A stretch of DNA of 64,000 bases from Ochrobactrum sp. CM-21-5. GTDB taxonomy: Bacteria; Pseudomonadota; Alphaproteobacteria; Rhizobiales; Rhizobiaceae. The notes beneath the pieces were generated by a model. It made no database searches and was not told the origin of the DNA. It saw only the letters and a program-made list of their open reading frames with translations. A program made the position numbers and the translations under genes. The stretch covers positions 248,001 to 312,000 of the forward strand of contig NZ_JACLZJ010000001.1 in the NCBI RefSeq assembly GCF_014253075.1. Reading direction: 5' to 3'. Numbering within the stretch: the stretch's first letter is position 1; every line of letters starts with the position of its first letter. This document shows positions 17,804-26,988 of the stretch, one piece after another.

Positions 17804-18526
17804 ATGCCGTCCCAGCATACAGTTCGTTCCTACGATGAGGAACTGAAGTTCCTGACCCACAAGATCGCCGAGATGGGCGGTCATGCAGAACGTATGGTCG
17901 AACAGTCCGTTGCCGCAATCGTCAATGCAGACAATGCGCTCGCACAGCGCGTGATCTCCGACGATCTCATTCTCGATGCCGCGGAACGCGAGATTGATGA
18001 CAAGGCTGTGATGATTATCGCCAAGCGCCAGCCGATGGCGGTGGATCTGCGCGAAATTATTGGAGCCATTCGTATTTCGGCGGATCTGGAGCGTGTTGGC
18101 GATCTTGGCAAGAACATTGCCAAACGTGTCGCTGCCGTCTCGGAATCGCGTCAGCCGGTCAAGCTTTATCGTGGACTGGAAACGCTCGCCGAACTGGCGC
18201 TAACCCAGCTCAAGGATGTGCTGGACGCCTACGCCTCGCGCTCGGTACATCAGATCAATATCGTCCGTGACCGCGATGATGAGATCGACGCTATGTACAC
18301 CTCGCTTTTCCGCGAGTTGCTCACCTATATGATGGAAGATCCGCGCAATATCTCAGCCTGCACGCATCTTCTGTTCTGTGCCAAGAACATCGAGCGTATC
18401 GGCGATCACGCGACCAATGTGGCTGAGACTGTTTATTACATCGTGACCGGCCTGCAAATGCCGGCGGAACGGCCGAAAGAAGACCTGAGCCACGGCATCG
18501 TCGTGGATGAGGCGCATAAACCCTGA
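17804..18526 (+). CDS. phoU: Phosphate signalling regulator PhoU
   Basis: A 240-residue all-helical protein with the duplicated PhoU domain; each half carries an acidic metal-cluster region, including DLERVGDLGKNIAKR in the first repeat and KNIERIGDHATNVAE in the second. PhoU links Pst transporter activity to inhibition of PhoB phosphorylation and limits phosphate uptake. GAGGT sits before the ATG. It lies between pstB and phoB in the usual operon order. Confidence 0.95.
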   Translation: MPSQHTVRSYDEELKFLTHKIAEMGGHAERMVEQSVAAIVNADNALAQRVISDDLILDAAEREIDDKAVMIIAKRQPMAVDLREIIGAIRISADLERVGDLGKNIAKRVAAVSESRQPVKLYRGLETLAELALTQLKDVLDAYASRSVHQINIVRDRDDEIDAMYTSLFRELLTYMMEDPRNISACTHLLFCAKNIERIGDHATNVAETVYYIVTGLQMPAERPKEDLSHGIVVDEAHKP

Positions 18527-18632
18527 ACCAGGCTGCTTCGGCGGCTGAGAACGAGTGAATGACGCGGCGGCACGCGGTCGATCGGGGGCTTGCATCCGCC
18601 CGCTGCCGGATTTTTGAATAGGGAAATACCGA

Positions 18633-19319
18633 ATGTCACAAGCGCCCAGAATTGCTGTGGTTGAGGACGAAGAAGCGCTGAGCGTGCTTCTGCGCTATAA
18701 TCTTGAAGCCGAAGGCTATCAGGTGGATACGATGCTACGCGGCGATGAAGCCGAAATCGCGTTGCGCGAAAATGTACCCGACCTTCTTATTCTGGACTGG
18801 ATGCTGCCGGGCGTTTCCGGCATCGAGCTTTGCCGCCGTCTGCGCCAGTGGCCGGAAACGGAACGCCTGCCCGTCATCATGCTGACGGCGCGCGGCGAAG
18901 AAAGCGAGCGGGTTCGGGGCTTGAGCGTCGGTGCCGACGATTATGTCGTGAAGCCCTTCTCTACGCCGGAACTGCTGGCACGCGTCAAGGCGATGCTGCG
19001 CCGGGCCAATCCAAGCCTGCTTTCCCATGTTCTCAAGGTCGGCGATCTGGTGCTCGATCGCCAGCAGCACCGGGTCTTCCGCAAGGAAAAGGAAGTGCGT
19101 CTGGGGCCGACGGAGTTTCGCCTGCTCGAATATTTCATGATGTCGCCGGGTCGCGTTTTCTCGCGCAGCCAGCTTCTGGACGGTGTCTGGGGGCCGGATA
19201 TTTATGTCGATGACCGCACGGTCGATGTGCATGTCGGGCGTCTGCGCAAGGCCATCAATGTCGGCCGCGCACTCGATCCGATCCGTACGGTACGCGGCGC
19301 CGGATACTCTTTCGGCTGA
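18633..19319 (+). CDS. phoB: Phosphate regulon response regulator PhoB
   Basis: A 228-residue OmpR-class regulator. The receiver domain has the acidic pair E11-D12, phosphoacceptor D55 in LLILDWMLPG, T in LTARG and K in YVVKPF. The C-terminal winged helix contains GPTEFRLLEYFM and the recognition region DDRTVDVHVGRLRKAI. It activates genes with PHO boxes, including the one at 12794-12811 that drives this operon, giving an autoregulatory loop. Its cognate kinase gene phoR is not in the cluster. Confidence 0.95.
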   Translation: MSQAPRIAVVEDEEALSVLLRYNLEAEGYQVDTMLRGDEAEIALRENVPDLLILDWMLPGVSGIELCRRLRQWPETERLPVIMLTARGEESERVRGLSVGADDYVVKPFSTPELLARVKAMLRRANPSLLSHVLKVGDLVLDRQQHRVFRKEKEVRLGPTEFRLLEYFMMSPGRVFSRSQLLDGVWGPDIYVDDRTVDVHVGRLRKAINVGRALDPIRTVRGAGYSFG

Positions 19320-19951
19320 TCGCCGTAACACAATATACCGTCGCAGGTAATTCTTTTCGGCCCGTCGCCAGTCTGGTGAGGGGCCGATTTTGTTTCCCCG
19401 ATCCGGTCCATGATTCGTCGTATTGGATGGGAAATCCCGGCTTAAACAGGCATTTTCACGCAATGTTACACTTGTCGCGATAAAGTTGACGGACTGCAAC
19501 GGAACCAACACAAACCAGAATTTCCGGAGATTATTTGAAGCCTGAAACCATGTTTCAATAAAATTCCGAAGCATAAGCCAATTAAGGCAGTGATGTGGCC
19601 TGTATTGAGTGAATTTGAATCGCGTCAAATCAATAGCTTATATGAATTCTAACGGGCCATTAGTAAATTATTAATATATTTAAATGGTTTGTGGCGACCA
19701 TCAAGCTTGCGATTCGAGGTTTTCTTGCGGCTGTTTTGGCTGTTGCATCATTCTTGGGATTTGACCCTTCGCCTTTTTTTGGCCTAAAAATTCCAAAACC
19801 TTGAAGTTGACGAGCGTTAGCGGAGTGTCTGATTTTTGATCTTCGTCCGCTTTAACTTGCACCGCAGCCGGATATTCCGCGACATCCCTTAAGGGGCCTT
19901 CGTTGGAATATCGGGCTGGATCAGTTGAGGTACTAAAATGAGACTGAGCCA
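19320..19951. other. 632-base intergenic region
   Basis: No gene is secure here. The middle (about 19600-19690) is very AT-rich. A 37-codon frame from GTG 19691 to TGA 19802 encodes a short hydrophobic peptide but lacks a ribosome binding site. The stretch just before 19952 probably holds the promoter and leader of the SleB-type gene. Confidence 0.6.
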
Positions 19952-20902
19952 TTGACGCGCCTGGTTAAGTGGAAATTGCCCGTTCTTGCCGGGTTGCTTG
20001 TGATGCCATTCGTAGTGGCCGGTTGCACGACGACCGGCAGCACGGGTAAGACCAAGAGTGACGCTACGGCGACGAGTCACGTCAAAACCGTCAATGGCGT
20101 AAAGACCTATACCTACACGGCACGAGACCGGGAATGTCTTGAGCGGGCCATGTTCTTCGAGTCCAACCGATCGAGTCCTGATGGCCTCGTGGCTGTCGGA
20201 ACTGTCGTCATGAATCGCCTCGCTTCGGGCAAGTATCCCGATACGATCTGCGGCGTAGTCGGTCAGAAGAAACAGTTTGCGCCCGGTGTCCTTTCTCGCA
20301 AGATGAATTCCAAAGCACTTCCCGATGTTCAGGCCGCAGCCGATGCGGTACTGAAAGGCAAGCGCCATCCGAAACTGAAGAACTCCATGTTCTTCCATAC
20401 GGCCGGTTTGAAGTTCCCGTACCGCAATATGCACTATGTGCTGGTTGCAGGCGGAAATTCCTTCTACGAAAAGCGCAATCGCGACGGTTCGCTCCAGAGC
20501 CCGGTTCCGCAAGAGCCGTACAATCTCGCTCTGGCTTATTCGCCGCAATCTCCTTCGGTTCCGCAGGATTCGTCTTACGATGTGACCCTGCCGCAGGCCG
20601 GCCCGGTTCCTGCCGCTGCTCCGACAGTGCAGGTTGCGCTTGCTCAAGCCGCCAAGGCTCCGGCCTTCGGGCAGAATAACGGCGAAGGGCCGCAGGCGCG
20701 CGGCGACCGTCTGTCTCATGATCGCGCTGTTCCGGCTCCCCAGCAGACGCCGACGCAGGTTGCCTCTTATCAGTCACAATTCGATACATCTGCACCCCAG
20801 CAGCAGACTACGTCGCTTGGCTACGCGGCCGTCGATCAGAAGCATGTCGATGCAATCGGCGCGCTCCTTCTGTCGCAGGATCGTCCCGAGACGCCGCTAT
20901 AA
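19952..20902 (+). CDS. SleB-type cell wall hydrolase, lipoprotein
   Basis: A 316-residue exported protein beginning at TTG 19952. The N-terminus is a lipoprotein signal (two positive residues, hydrophobic run, VVAGC lipobox). Residues about 55-165 form a hydrolase_2/SleB domain: ECLERAMFFESNRSSPDGLVAV contains the catalytic-type glutamate, followed by VVMNRLASGKYPDTICGVV and NSMFFHTAGLKFPYRNMHYV. The C-terminal 140 residues are proline, glutamine and alanine rich and low in complexity. It probably cleaves peptidoglycan from the inner face of the outer membrane. The TTG start is the only one giving a complete lipoprotein signal, but its binding site is weak. Confidence 0.82.
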   Translation: MTRLVKWKLPVLAGLLVMPFVVAGCTTTGSTGKTKSDATATSHVKTVNGVKTYTYTARDRECLERAMFFESNRSSPDGLVAVGTVVMNRLASGKYPDTICGVVGQKKQFAPGVLSRKMNSKALPDVQAAADAVLKGKRHPKLKNSMFFHTAGLKFPYRNMHYVLVAGGNSFYEKRNRDGSLQSPVPQEPYNLALAYSPQSPSVPQDSSYDVTLPQAGPVPAAAPTVQVALAQAAKAPAFGQNNGEGPQARGDRLSHDRAVPAPQQTPTQVASYQSQFDTSAPQQQTTSLGYAAVDQKHVDAIGALLLSQDRPETPL

Positions 20903-20936
20903 TCATCCTTTGACGAGTTTGTGGACGTTTGCCCCG

Positions 20937-21194
20937 TCATTTTATGACGGGTGCGGCGACCACACGATAGTCTGTTGCAGACTGAGTGTTGGCGCCAGCC
21001 TGATTTTGCCAGAAACGACGGTCTGCCCGCCGGTTGAGATCAAGCTGCAAGAGGCAGTTTGCGAAAGAATCTGAGCCTGATTTGAAGCCGTAGCCGCGGC
21101 AGGTCTGTTCGTCGATCCTTCGCTGCGTTGGCACGGTGGCGCAACCAGCCAGCAGGCCCGCTACGCTCAGAAAAATAAGCAGATTTTTATTCAT
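20937..21194 (-). CDS. Small lipoprotein of unknown function
   Basis: An 85-residue protein with a clean lipoprotein signal: MNKNLLIFLSVAGLLAGC, lipidated cysteine at residue 18. The mature part has two further cysteines (in EQTCRGYGF and FANCLLQLD), which could form a disulfide, and an arginine-rich RRADRRFW. Similar small lipoproteins with a QRR...CxxyGF...FaxCl pattern are common in Rhizobiales but have no assigned function. It is convergent with the SleB gene and divergent from the M29 aminopeptidase. Confidence 0.8.
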   Translation of the reverse strand: MNKNLLIFLSVAGLLAGCATVPTQRRIDEQTCRGYGFKSGSDSFANCLLQLDLNRRADRRFWQNQAGANTQSATDYRVVAAPVIK

Positions 21195-21278
21195 TCTTGT
21201 CTTTTCCAGTTAAGCTTGATCTTGTTGTCATTATAGCGTTAACGGTGGCGACGAAGAGCGGCCAAATATTGCGGCCTA

Positions 21279-21293
21279 TTAAATCCGCGTTAA
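21279..21293. promoter_or_regulatory. CtrA-type box TTAA-N7-TTAA
   Basis: TTAA at 21279-21282 and TTAA at 21290-21293, spaced by seven bases. It lies between the divergent small lipoprotein gene (start 21194) and M29 aminopeptidase gene (start 21331), so it could act on either. Confidence 0.45.
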
Positions 21294-21330
21294 TTCCTAT
21301 TTGCTTTTCAAGGGAAGTCAAAACAGCGTC

Positions 21331-22584
21331 ATGACCAACACAACAGATAAACCCGTCATCGACCCGGTAAAGCTTGAGCGATTGGCTGAAGTGGCGATCC
21401 GCGTCGGGTTGCAACTGCGCGAAGGGCAGGATCTGGTGATTACGGCCCCGGTGGTCGCGCTGCCACTGGTACGCCTGATTGCCAAGCATGCTTATAAGGC
21501 GGGTGCCGGCCTGGTGATCCCGTTTTTCGCTGATGACCAGATAGCGCTTGCGCGTTATGAGAACGCGCCGGATGCAAGCTTTGACCGCGCCGCTAACTGG
21601 CTTTATGAAGGCATGGCCAAAGCCTATTCGGACGGCACCGCCCGCCTTGCAATTGCGGCTGACAATCCGATGCTCCTGTCCAGTCAGGATTCTTCTAGGG
21701 TTTCGCGCGCCAACCGCGCCAACTCGAAGGCTTATCAGCCTGCACTGGAAAAGATCGCCGGTTTCGACATCAACTGGAATATCATTTCCTATCCAAATCC
21801 GGCATGGGCGGCGCTGATGTTTCCGGGCGAGCCGGAAGATTTTGCAACGCGCAAGCTGGCGGATGCGATTTTCGCGGCCTCGCGCGTGGATGTCGACGAT
21901 CCGGTCGACGCATGGGCCGCACACAATGTGGCACTTCGCACCCGCACGCGTTTCTTGAATGGAAAAGCCTTTAGCGCGCTTCACTTCAAGGGGCCGGGCA
22001 CCGATCTGACAGTCGGTCTGGCGGACGGACATGAATGGCACGGCGGGGCATCGACCGCCAAGAATGGCATTACCTGCAATCCGAATATCCCGACGGAAGA
22101 AGTGTTCACCACGCCGCATGCGTTGCGCGTGGACGGCCACGTGACCAGCACCAAGCCGCTATCGCATCAGGGTACGCTGATCGATAATATCTCGGTGCGT
22201 TTTGAAGGCGGACGCATCGTCGAAGCCAGGGCAAGCCGCGGTGAGGAAGTTCTCAACAAGGTGCTGGATACGGACGAGGGCGCGCGCAGGCTCGGTGAAG
22301 TGGCTCTGGTGCCGCATTCTTCTCCGATCTCGCAAAGTGGGCTTTTGTTCTACAACACGCTTTTCGATGAAAATGCCGCCAGCCACATCGCGCTCGGCCA
22401 GTGCTATTCGAAGTGCTTCATCGATGGGGCAAAGCTTTCGCCGGAGGAGATCGCGGCGCAGGGCGGCAATTCGAGCCTCATCCATATCGACTGGATGATC
22501 GGGTCCGACAAAATCGATGTCGATGGCATCAATGCCGATGGTAGCCGCGAGCCTGTCATGCGCGGCGGTGAGTGGGCAAGCTGA
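21331..22584 (+). CDS. M29 family aminopeptidase
   Basis: A 417-residue aminopeptidase of the M29 (aminopeptidase T/PepS) family. The N-terminal domain has QDLVITAPVVALPLVRLIAKHAYKAGA-type sequence; the C-terminal metal-binding domain carries CNPNIPTEEVFTTPHALRVDG, GEVALVPHSSPIS and IHIDWMIGS, which supply glutamates, histidines and aspartate for a two-metal site. These enzymes remove N-terminal residues from peptides in the cytosol. ATG 21331 is chosen over TTG 21301 because the family begins a few residues before the first helix. A strong terminator follows. Confidence 0.9.
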   Translation: MTNTTDKPVIDPVKLERLAEVAIRVGLQLREGQDLVITAPVVALPLVRLIAKHAYKAGAGLVIPFFADDQIALARYENAPDASFDRAANWLYEGMAKAYSDGTARLAIAADNPMLLSSQDSSRVSRANRANSKAYQPALEKIAGFDINWNIISYPNPAWAALMFPGEPEDFATRKLADAIFAASRVDVDDPVDAWAAHNVALRTRTRFLNGKAFSALHFKGPGTDLTVGLADGHEWHGGASTAKNGITCNPNIPTEEVFTTPHALRVDGHVTSTKPLSHQGTLIDNISVRFEGGRIVEARASRGEEVLNKVLDTDEGARRLGEVALVPHSSPISQSGLLFYNTLFDENAASHIALGQCYSKCFIDGAKLSPEEIAAQGGNSSLIHIDWMIGSDKIDVDGINADGSREPVMRGGEWAS

Positions 22585-22602
22585 CTGGCATCATCGAATA
22601 AT

Positions 22603-22632
22603 AAAAAAGCCGGGAGATTTCCCGGCTTTTTT
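22603..22632. terminator. Bidirectional intrinsic terminator
   Basis: AAAAAAGCCGGGA and its mirror TCCCGGCTTTTTT form a perfect stem around a short loop, with A and T runs on both sides. It sits between the convergent M29 aminopeptidase and dps genes and can serve both. Confidence 0.85.
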
Positions 22633-22664
22633 ATTGCCTTGGGATTATTCGATTGGGTGTTAAG

Positions 22665-23159
22665 TCAGTTCTTTTCCTGCACATGTGCTTCCAGGAACCA
22701 CAGTGCCTTATCCAGACTGCGGGACGCCGCGGTAAAAATATCGGCCGTGTCGTCATCGCCAGCCTCGTCGGCATCCTTGATGGATTTGCGCACGAGGTTG
22801 GCCACATCGCCATAGCGCTCAATCAGTGCCAATAGATGGTCGTGGACCGCATATATATCGGTCGGATAGGGCTTGAGTTTCGTTTCCTTCGCAACGACCT
22901 GCGTCGTCCCCAGAGCTGTGCCGCCGATCTGTACAGCGCGCTCGGCAATCGTATCGACATGGTCGTCCAGATCAGCCCGGAACGTATCCAGCATCTCGTG
23001 CACGGCGATGAATTGCGGCCCTTTGAGATTCCAGTGCGCCTGCTTAGTGATAAGGGCGAGATCAATCGTCGCGGCCAGATTTTCATTCAGTAGCGCGATT
23101 ATCGTCGTCTTGGTATTGGAGGGAAGATCGTTGCGGGTTGCATGTGTCGTCTTGGCCAT
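22665..23159 (-). CDS. dps: Dps-family DNA starvation/stationary-phase protection protein
   Basis: A 164-residue ferritin-like protein. The inter-subunit ferroxidase ligands are visible in [14 protein letters not shown] (histidine) and [23 protein letters not shown] (aspartates and glutamate), the standard Dps signature. Dps forms 12-subunit shells that oxidise and store iron with hydrogen peroxide and coat DNA in stationary phase. GAGGT precedes the ATG at 23159. An unusually long reading frame continues upstream of that start, but only from this point on does the sequence match the family. Confidence 0.93.
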   Translation of the reverse strand: MAKTTHATRNDLPSNTKTTIIALLNENLAATIDLALITKQAHWNLKGPQFIAVHEMLDTFRADLDDHVDTIAERAVQIGGTALGTTQVVAKETKLKPYPTDIYAVHDHLLALIERYGDVANLVRKSIKDADEAGDDDTADIFTAASRSLDKALWFLEAHVQEKN

Positions 23160-23400
23160 GTCTACCTCATATCCGTTGGCACGATCCGGCTGGTGGCGAC
23201 TGGAGGAAGATCGCCATTGATGGAGACGAGATGTCTCATGAGCAGGCGGCCCCGCCAGATCTTTGAAAAGCCCGCAGCCATCACGAAGAACGCTAAATAC
23301 TCGTTTTGGTTCCGTCAGAAATGCTGAAAATCGGATACGATGATCGGTTTGACGAAGTGTTGGCTTGTCGCGGCGCGAATTCTGATTTACCCGGTTGCGC

Positions 23401-24090
23401 ATGAAGATACTTGCCATCGATACCGCCGCGTCCTGGTGTGCTGCCGCTGTGTATGATTCCAGCCGCGATGCGGCGCTTGCGGAAGCGAGCCGGAACATCG
23501 GCAAGGGCCATGCCGAAGTGCTCATGGAATATGTCGGGCGCGCTCTGCTGGAGGCCGGTGCATCCATACGGGATATGGACCGGATAGCGGTGAATATCGG
23601 CCCGGGTTCATTCACTGGCGTTCGTATCGGTGTTTCGGCAGCACGCGGTTTTGCGTTGGCGCTCGGATGCCCGGCTATCGGCATAGCAGCATTTGAGGCT
23701 CTTGCCGTCCAAACAGGGACCATGTCGCCGGGAAATCCGGTTCTAGTCCTTCTCGATGCGCATCGCGGTGAAATCTACGCGCAAAGTTTCGATGCCGCCG
23801 GTGCAGCGCAATCGAAGGCACTGGTTCTCTCGCGTGAAGAAGCGGAAGCATTCGTCGTTTCCCAACCGCCGGCGACAGTGCTGGCAGGGTCGGCTGCGGC
23901 CTCTGTCAATGAAGCGACCGGCTGCAAGTTCATGCTGGGCGTTCTGGAGCCGACGGCGCGCATCGGCACGTATGCGCGTCTGGCGAGCCTGCGCGAACCG
24001 GGCGTAGCGCCGAAGCCGCTTTATATGCGCGGGCCGGATGCCAAGCCGCAGGTCGGTTTCGCGCTGGCGCGCAAGCAGTCTGGAGAGTAA
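23401..24090 (+). CDS. tsaB: tRNA threonylcarbamoyladenosine biosynthesis protein TsaB
   Basis: A 229-residue ASKHA-fold protein that dimerises with TsaD for t6A37 modification of ANN-decoding tRNAs. Family blocks: [15 protein letters not shown] at the start, GKGHAEVLM, and the hallmark [21 protein letters not shown]. TsaB lacks the catalytic metal site of TsaD and acts as scaffold. ATG 23401 is preferred over the in-frame TTG two codons earlier. The rimI gene follows after 4 bases. Confidence 0.94.
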   Translation: MKILAIDTAASWCAAAVYDSSRDAALAEASRNIGKGHAEVLMEYVGRALLEAGASIRDMDRIAVNIGPGSFTGVRIGVSAARGFALALGCPAIGIAAFEALAVQTGTMSPGNPVLVLLDAHRGEIYAQSFDAAGAAQSKALVLSREEAEAFVVSQPPATVLAGSAAASVNEATGCKFMLGVLEPTARIGTYARLASLREPGVAPKPLYMRGPDAKPQVGFALARKQSGE

Positions 24091-24094
24091 CGCA

Positions 24095-24595
24095 ATGATG
24101 GGCTTGCCGTTCGGTCGTTTCGCTCGCAGGCAAATATCCATAGAACAGTTGAGCGCACAGGACAGTCATGCCATCCAGCGCATCCATGCCGTCGCCTTTC
24201 ATCACGGCTGGAGCTCGGACGATTTCAGATCGCTGATCGCACAGGATACGGTCTTTGGCTTTGTTGCACGCCCGCACGGAAAGCCGAATGAGGCTTGCGG
24301 TTTCGTGCTGGCGCGGCTGGTTGCAGGCGAGGCTGAAATTCTCACCATTGCCGTTTCGCGCGATATGCAGCGTCAGGGGGTGGGGCGTTCGCTCATGGAT
24401 GCGGTTTTGCGTCACCTCTATCAGGAGCGCGCTGAGACGCTGTTTCTGGAAGTGGATGAAGCCAATGTTGCCGCGCAGGCGCTCTATCGTCGCCTCGGCT
24501 TCGAGAAGGTCGGCCACCGTCCCGCCTATTATGAAATCGGCAATGGCCGATCAGCGGCATTGATCCTGCGCCGTGATTTCAAGAGGTCGCAATGA
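24095..24595 (+). CDS. rimI: Ribosomal protein bS18 alanine N-acetyltransferase-type GNAT protein
   Basis: A 166-residue GNAT acetyltransferase. The acetyl-CoA loop is TIAVSRDMQRQGVGRSLMDA and the following FLEVDEANVAAQALYRRLGF is the typical RimI segment; the last residues ALILRRDF also fit. Adjacent to tsaB, as in many genomes. RimI acetylates the N-terminal alanine of ribosomal protein S18. GGAGAG lies before the ATG at 24095 and the stop overlaps the following acyltransferase start (ATGA). Confidence 0.9.
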   Translation: MMGLPFGRFARRQISIEQLSAQDSHAIQRIHAVAFHHGWSSDDFRSLIAQDTVFGFVARPHGKPNEACGFVLARLVAGEAEILTIAVSRDMQRQGVGRSLMDAVLRHLYQERAETLFLEVDEANVAAQALYRRLGFEKVGHRPAYYEIGNGRSAALILRRDFKRSQ

Positions 24596-25413
24596 TCGGT
24601 GCGATCCGGATATTTCTGGTTCTGGCGGCGTTTGCCGCCCTGAGCCTCTCGCTCATTCCGGTCCAGTATCTGTTTCTGAGGCTTGAAGGCGCATGGAAGC
24701 GCCGCCTGCCGAACTTTTTTCACCGTATTGTCGCACGCCTGTTTGGTTTTCGTATCGCGACCGTTGGCGATATGGAACAGGGCAGGCCCCTGCTGCTTGT
24801 CTCCAACCATATCTCGTGGAGCGACATCGTTGTTCTGTCATCGGTGGGGCAGGTGTCTTTCATCGCCAAGTCGGAAGTAAGAAACTGGCCGCTTTTTGGC
24901 ATGTTCGCGGTGTTGCAACGCACCGTTTTCGTGGAGCGCGAGCGGCGCGGAAAAACGGCGCAACAGACATCCGAAATCGCAACCCGTTTGGTTAACGGCG
25001 ATGTGATGGTGCTGTTTCCGGAGGGAACAACCTCGGACGGTAATCGGGTTTTGCCATTCAAGACGGCACTTTTCGGCGCGGCTCATGCGGCGATCAGGGA
25101 GGCGGGCGTTGCAGAGGTCATCGTGCAACCGGTCGCCATCGCCTATACGGGCGTTCACGGCATGGCGATGGGACGTTATTTCCGCCCCATCGCGTCGTGG
25201 CCTGGCGATGTCGAATTGCTGCCGCATCTTAAAGGCATTCTGCGCGAAGGAGCCATCGATGTGGAGGTGCGCTTTGGCGAGCCTGTGGTGGTAACCGCTG
25301 CGACCAACCGCAAAGGACTCGCCCGTACCATGGAAAGCAGGGTGCGGGCCCTTATGCAAAGCGCACTTATGGGACGCGAGATTACCGATGACCGGGATGA
25401 CGCGGCGGTTTGA
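24592..25413 (+). CDS. 1-acyl-sn-glycerol-3-phosphate acyltransferase family protein
   Basis: A 273-residue membrane-associated acyltransferase. A hydrophobic N-terminus (residues 5-28) anchors it; the catalytic HX4D motif is H73-D78 in SNHISWSDIV, and the substrate-binding block is FPEGTTSDG. The family adds the second acyl chain to lysophosphatidic acid; in Sinorhizobium a homologue placed near the same tRNA genes, OlsA, acylates lyso-ornithine lipid. Which of the two this is cannot be decided by eye. Start overlaps the rimI stop. Confidence 0.88.
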   Translation: MIGAIRIFLVLAAFAALSLSLIPVQYLFLRLEGAWKRRLPNFFHRIVARLFGFRIATVGDMEQGRPLLLVSNHISWSDIVVLSSVGQVSFIAKSEVRNWPLFGMFAVLQRTVFVERERRGKTAQQTSEIATRLVNGDVMVLFPEGTTSDGNRVLPFKTALFGAAHAAIREAGVAEVIVQPVAIAYTGVHGMAMGRYFRPIASWPGDVELLPHLKGILREGAIDVEVRFGEPVVVTAATNRKGLARTMESRVRALMQSALMGREITDDRDDAAV

Positions 25414-25470
25414 TCGCCTGCATCAGGTTCCGGCTTCCAAAGCGGCGATAAAAACTGTAGATAGCCCGGC

Positions 25471-26871
25471 ATGAGCGAGAACATCACCGACATCCAGCCC
25501 ACGGCAGATACGAGCAGCACGCGCCCCAATGCGCGAAAAGTCTTTGTGAAGACCTATGGCTGCCAAATGAATGTGTACGACAGTCAGCGCATGGCCGACA
25601 GCCTTGCGGCGGAAGGCTATGTGACGACCGACACGCCAGACGATGCCGATCTGGTTTTGCTCAACACGTGTCATATTCGCGAAAAAGCATCGGAAAAACT
25701 TTATTCGGCGCTCGGTCGGCTTCGCAAGATGAAAGACCGGCGTGAAGCCGACGGCAAGGAGTTGACTATCGGCGTTGCCGGTTGCGTGGCGCAGGCGGAG
25801 GGACAGGAAATTCTGCGCCGTGCGCCCAGCGTCGATCTGGTCATCGGACCGCAGACCTATCATCGGTTGCCGAACGCGCTCGCACGCGTTCGCGGCGGCG
25901 AGAAGGTTGTCGAGACAGAGTATGCCATTGAGGACAAATTCGAGCACCTGCCTGCACCCAAGCGCGAGGAAGTGCGCAAGCGTGGCGTTTCGGCGTTTCT
26001 GACCGTACAGGAAGGCTGCGACAAGTTCTGCACCTTTTGCGTGGTGCCCTATACGCGCGGTTCGGAAGTTTCACGCAGTGTTGCGCAGATCGTGGCCGAA
26101 GCCGAACGCCTCGCCGATAGCGGCGTGCGCGAGCTCACGCTTCTGGGCCAGAACGTCAATGCATGGCACGGCGAGGGCGACGACGGCCGCGAATGGGGGC
26201 TGGGCGAACTTCTGTTCCGTCTGGCGCGCATTCCCGGCATTGCGCGCCTGCGCTATACCACCAGCCACCCGCGCGACATGGACGACACGCTGATCGCGGC
26301 CCACCGCGATCTGCACCAGCTGATGCCTTATCTGCATCTGCCGGTGCAATCGGGTTCCGATCGTATTCTCAAGGCGATGAACCGTCGCCACAAGGCTGAC
26401 GAATATCTGCGTCTGATCGATCGTATTCGCGAGGCCCGCCCCGATCTGGCCCTTTCTGGCGATTTCATCGTCGGCTTTCCCGGCGAAACCGATCAGGACT
26501 TCGAGGACACGATGCGGCTGGTGCGTGAGGTCACTTACGCGCAGGCCTATTCGTTCAAATATTCCCCGCGCCCCGGTACGCCGGGGGCAGACCTGTCGGA
26601 CCATGTGGCAGAAGCGGTAAAGGACGAGCGCCTCCAGCATCTTCAGGCGCTGCTGTCCGAGCAGCAATATGCATTTCAGGATTCGATGATTGGCCGCGAG
26701 ATGGATGTGCTCCTTGAAAAACCGGGCCGGTTCGACGGCCAGATGGTGGGGCGCTCGCCATGGCTCCTGCCGGTTATCATCGACGACAACCGGGATGAGG
26801 TCGGCGATATCATTCATGTGAAAATCACGTCCACGGGTACCAACAGCCTTATTGCGCAAAAACTGGTGTGA
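25471..26871 (+). CDS. miaB: tRNA-2-methylthio-N6-dimethylallyladenosine synthase MiaB
   Basis: A 466-residue radical-SAM methylthiotransferase that adds the 2-methylthio group to i6A37 of tRNA. The N-terminal domain supplies three cysteines ([26 protein letters not shown]) for the auxiliary iron-sulfur cluster; the radical-SAM cluster is in [17 protein letters not shown]; the C-terminal TRAM domain ends with [12 protein letters not shown]. All six cysteines are present. About 50 residues before the first motif form a serine/threonine-rich lead-in. It is followed by the PhoH-like gene in the same order as other Rhizobiales. Confidence 0.96.
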   Translation: MSENITDIQPTADTSSTRPNARKVFVKTYGCQMNVYDSQRMADSLAAEGYVTTDTPDDADLVLLNTCHIREKASEKLYSALGRLRKMKDRREADGKELTIGVAGCVAQAEGQEILRRAPSVDLVIGPQTYHRLPNALARVRGGEKVVETEYAIEDKFEHLPAPKREEVRKRGVSAFLTVQEGCDKFCTFCVVPYTRGSEVSRSVAQIVAEAERLADSGVRELTLLGQNVNAWHGEGDDGREWGLGELLFRLARIPGIARLRYTTSHPRDMDDTLIAAHRDLHQLMPYLHLPVQSGSDRILKAMNRRHKADEYLRLIDRIREARPDLALSGDFIVGFPGETDQDFEDTMRLVREVTYAQAYSFKYSPRPGTPGADLSDHVAEAVKDERLQHLQALLSEQQYAFQDSMIGREMDVLLEKPGRFDGQMVGRSPWLLPVIIDDNRDEVGDIIHVKITSTGTNSLIAQKLV

Positions 26872-26988
26872 AGGCATGATGCGGCAAGGCAGCAGATTTC
26901 GGCAGGTGAGTCTTTGCACAAAGACATGCCAGGCTGATAATCCTGTCGGAACTGCGATTGCAATGCGTGAACTCTTAAGGAGATACGG

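Noticed and set aside
19701-19952. 83-codon minus-strand frame upstream of the SleB-type gene
   Set aside because: No ribosome binding site, polar low-complexity sequence, and it overlaps the likely promoter of the real gene.
22665-23723. 352-residue form of Dps
   Set aside because: The extra 188 residues upstream of 23159 do not resemble ferritins; the ATG at 23159 has a good ribosome binding site and gives the normal length.
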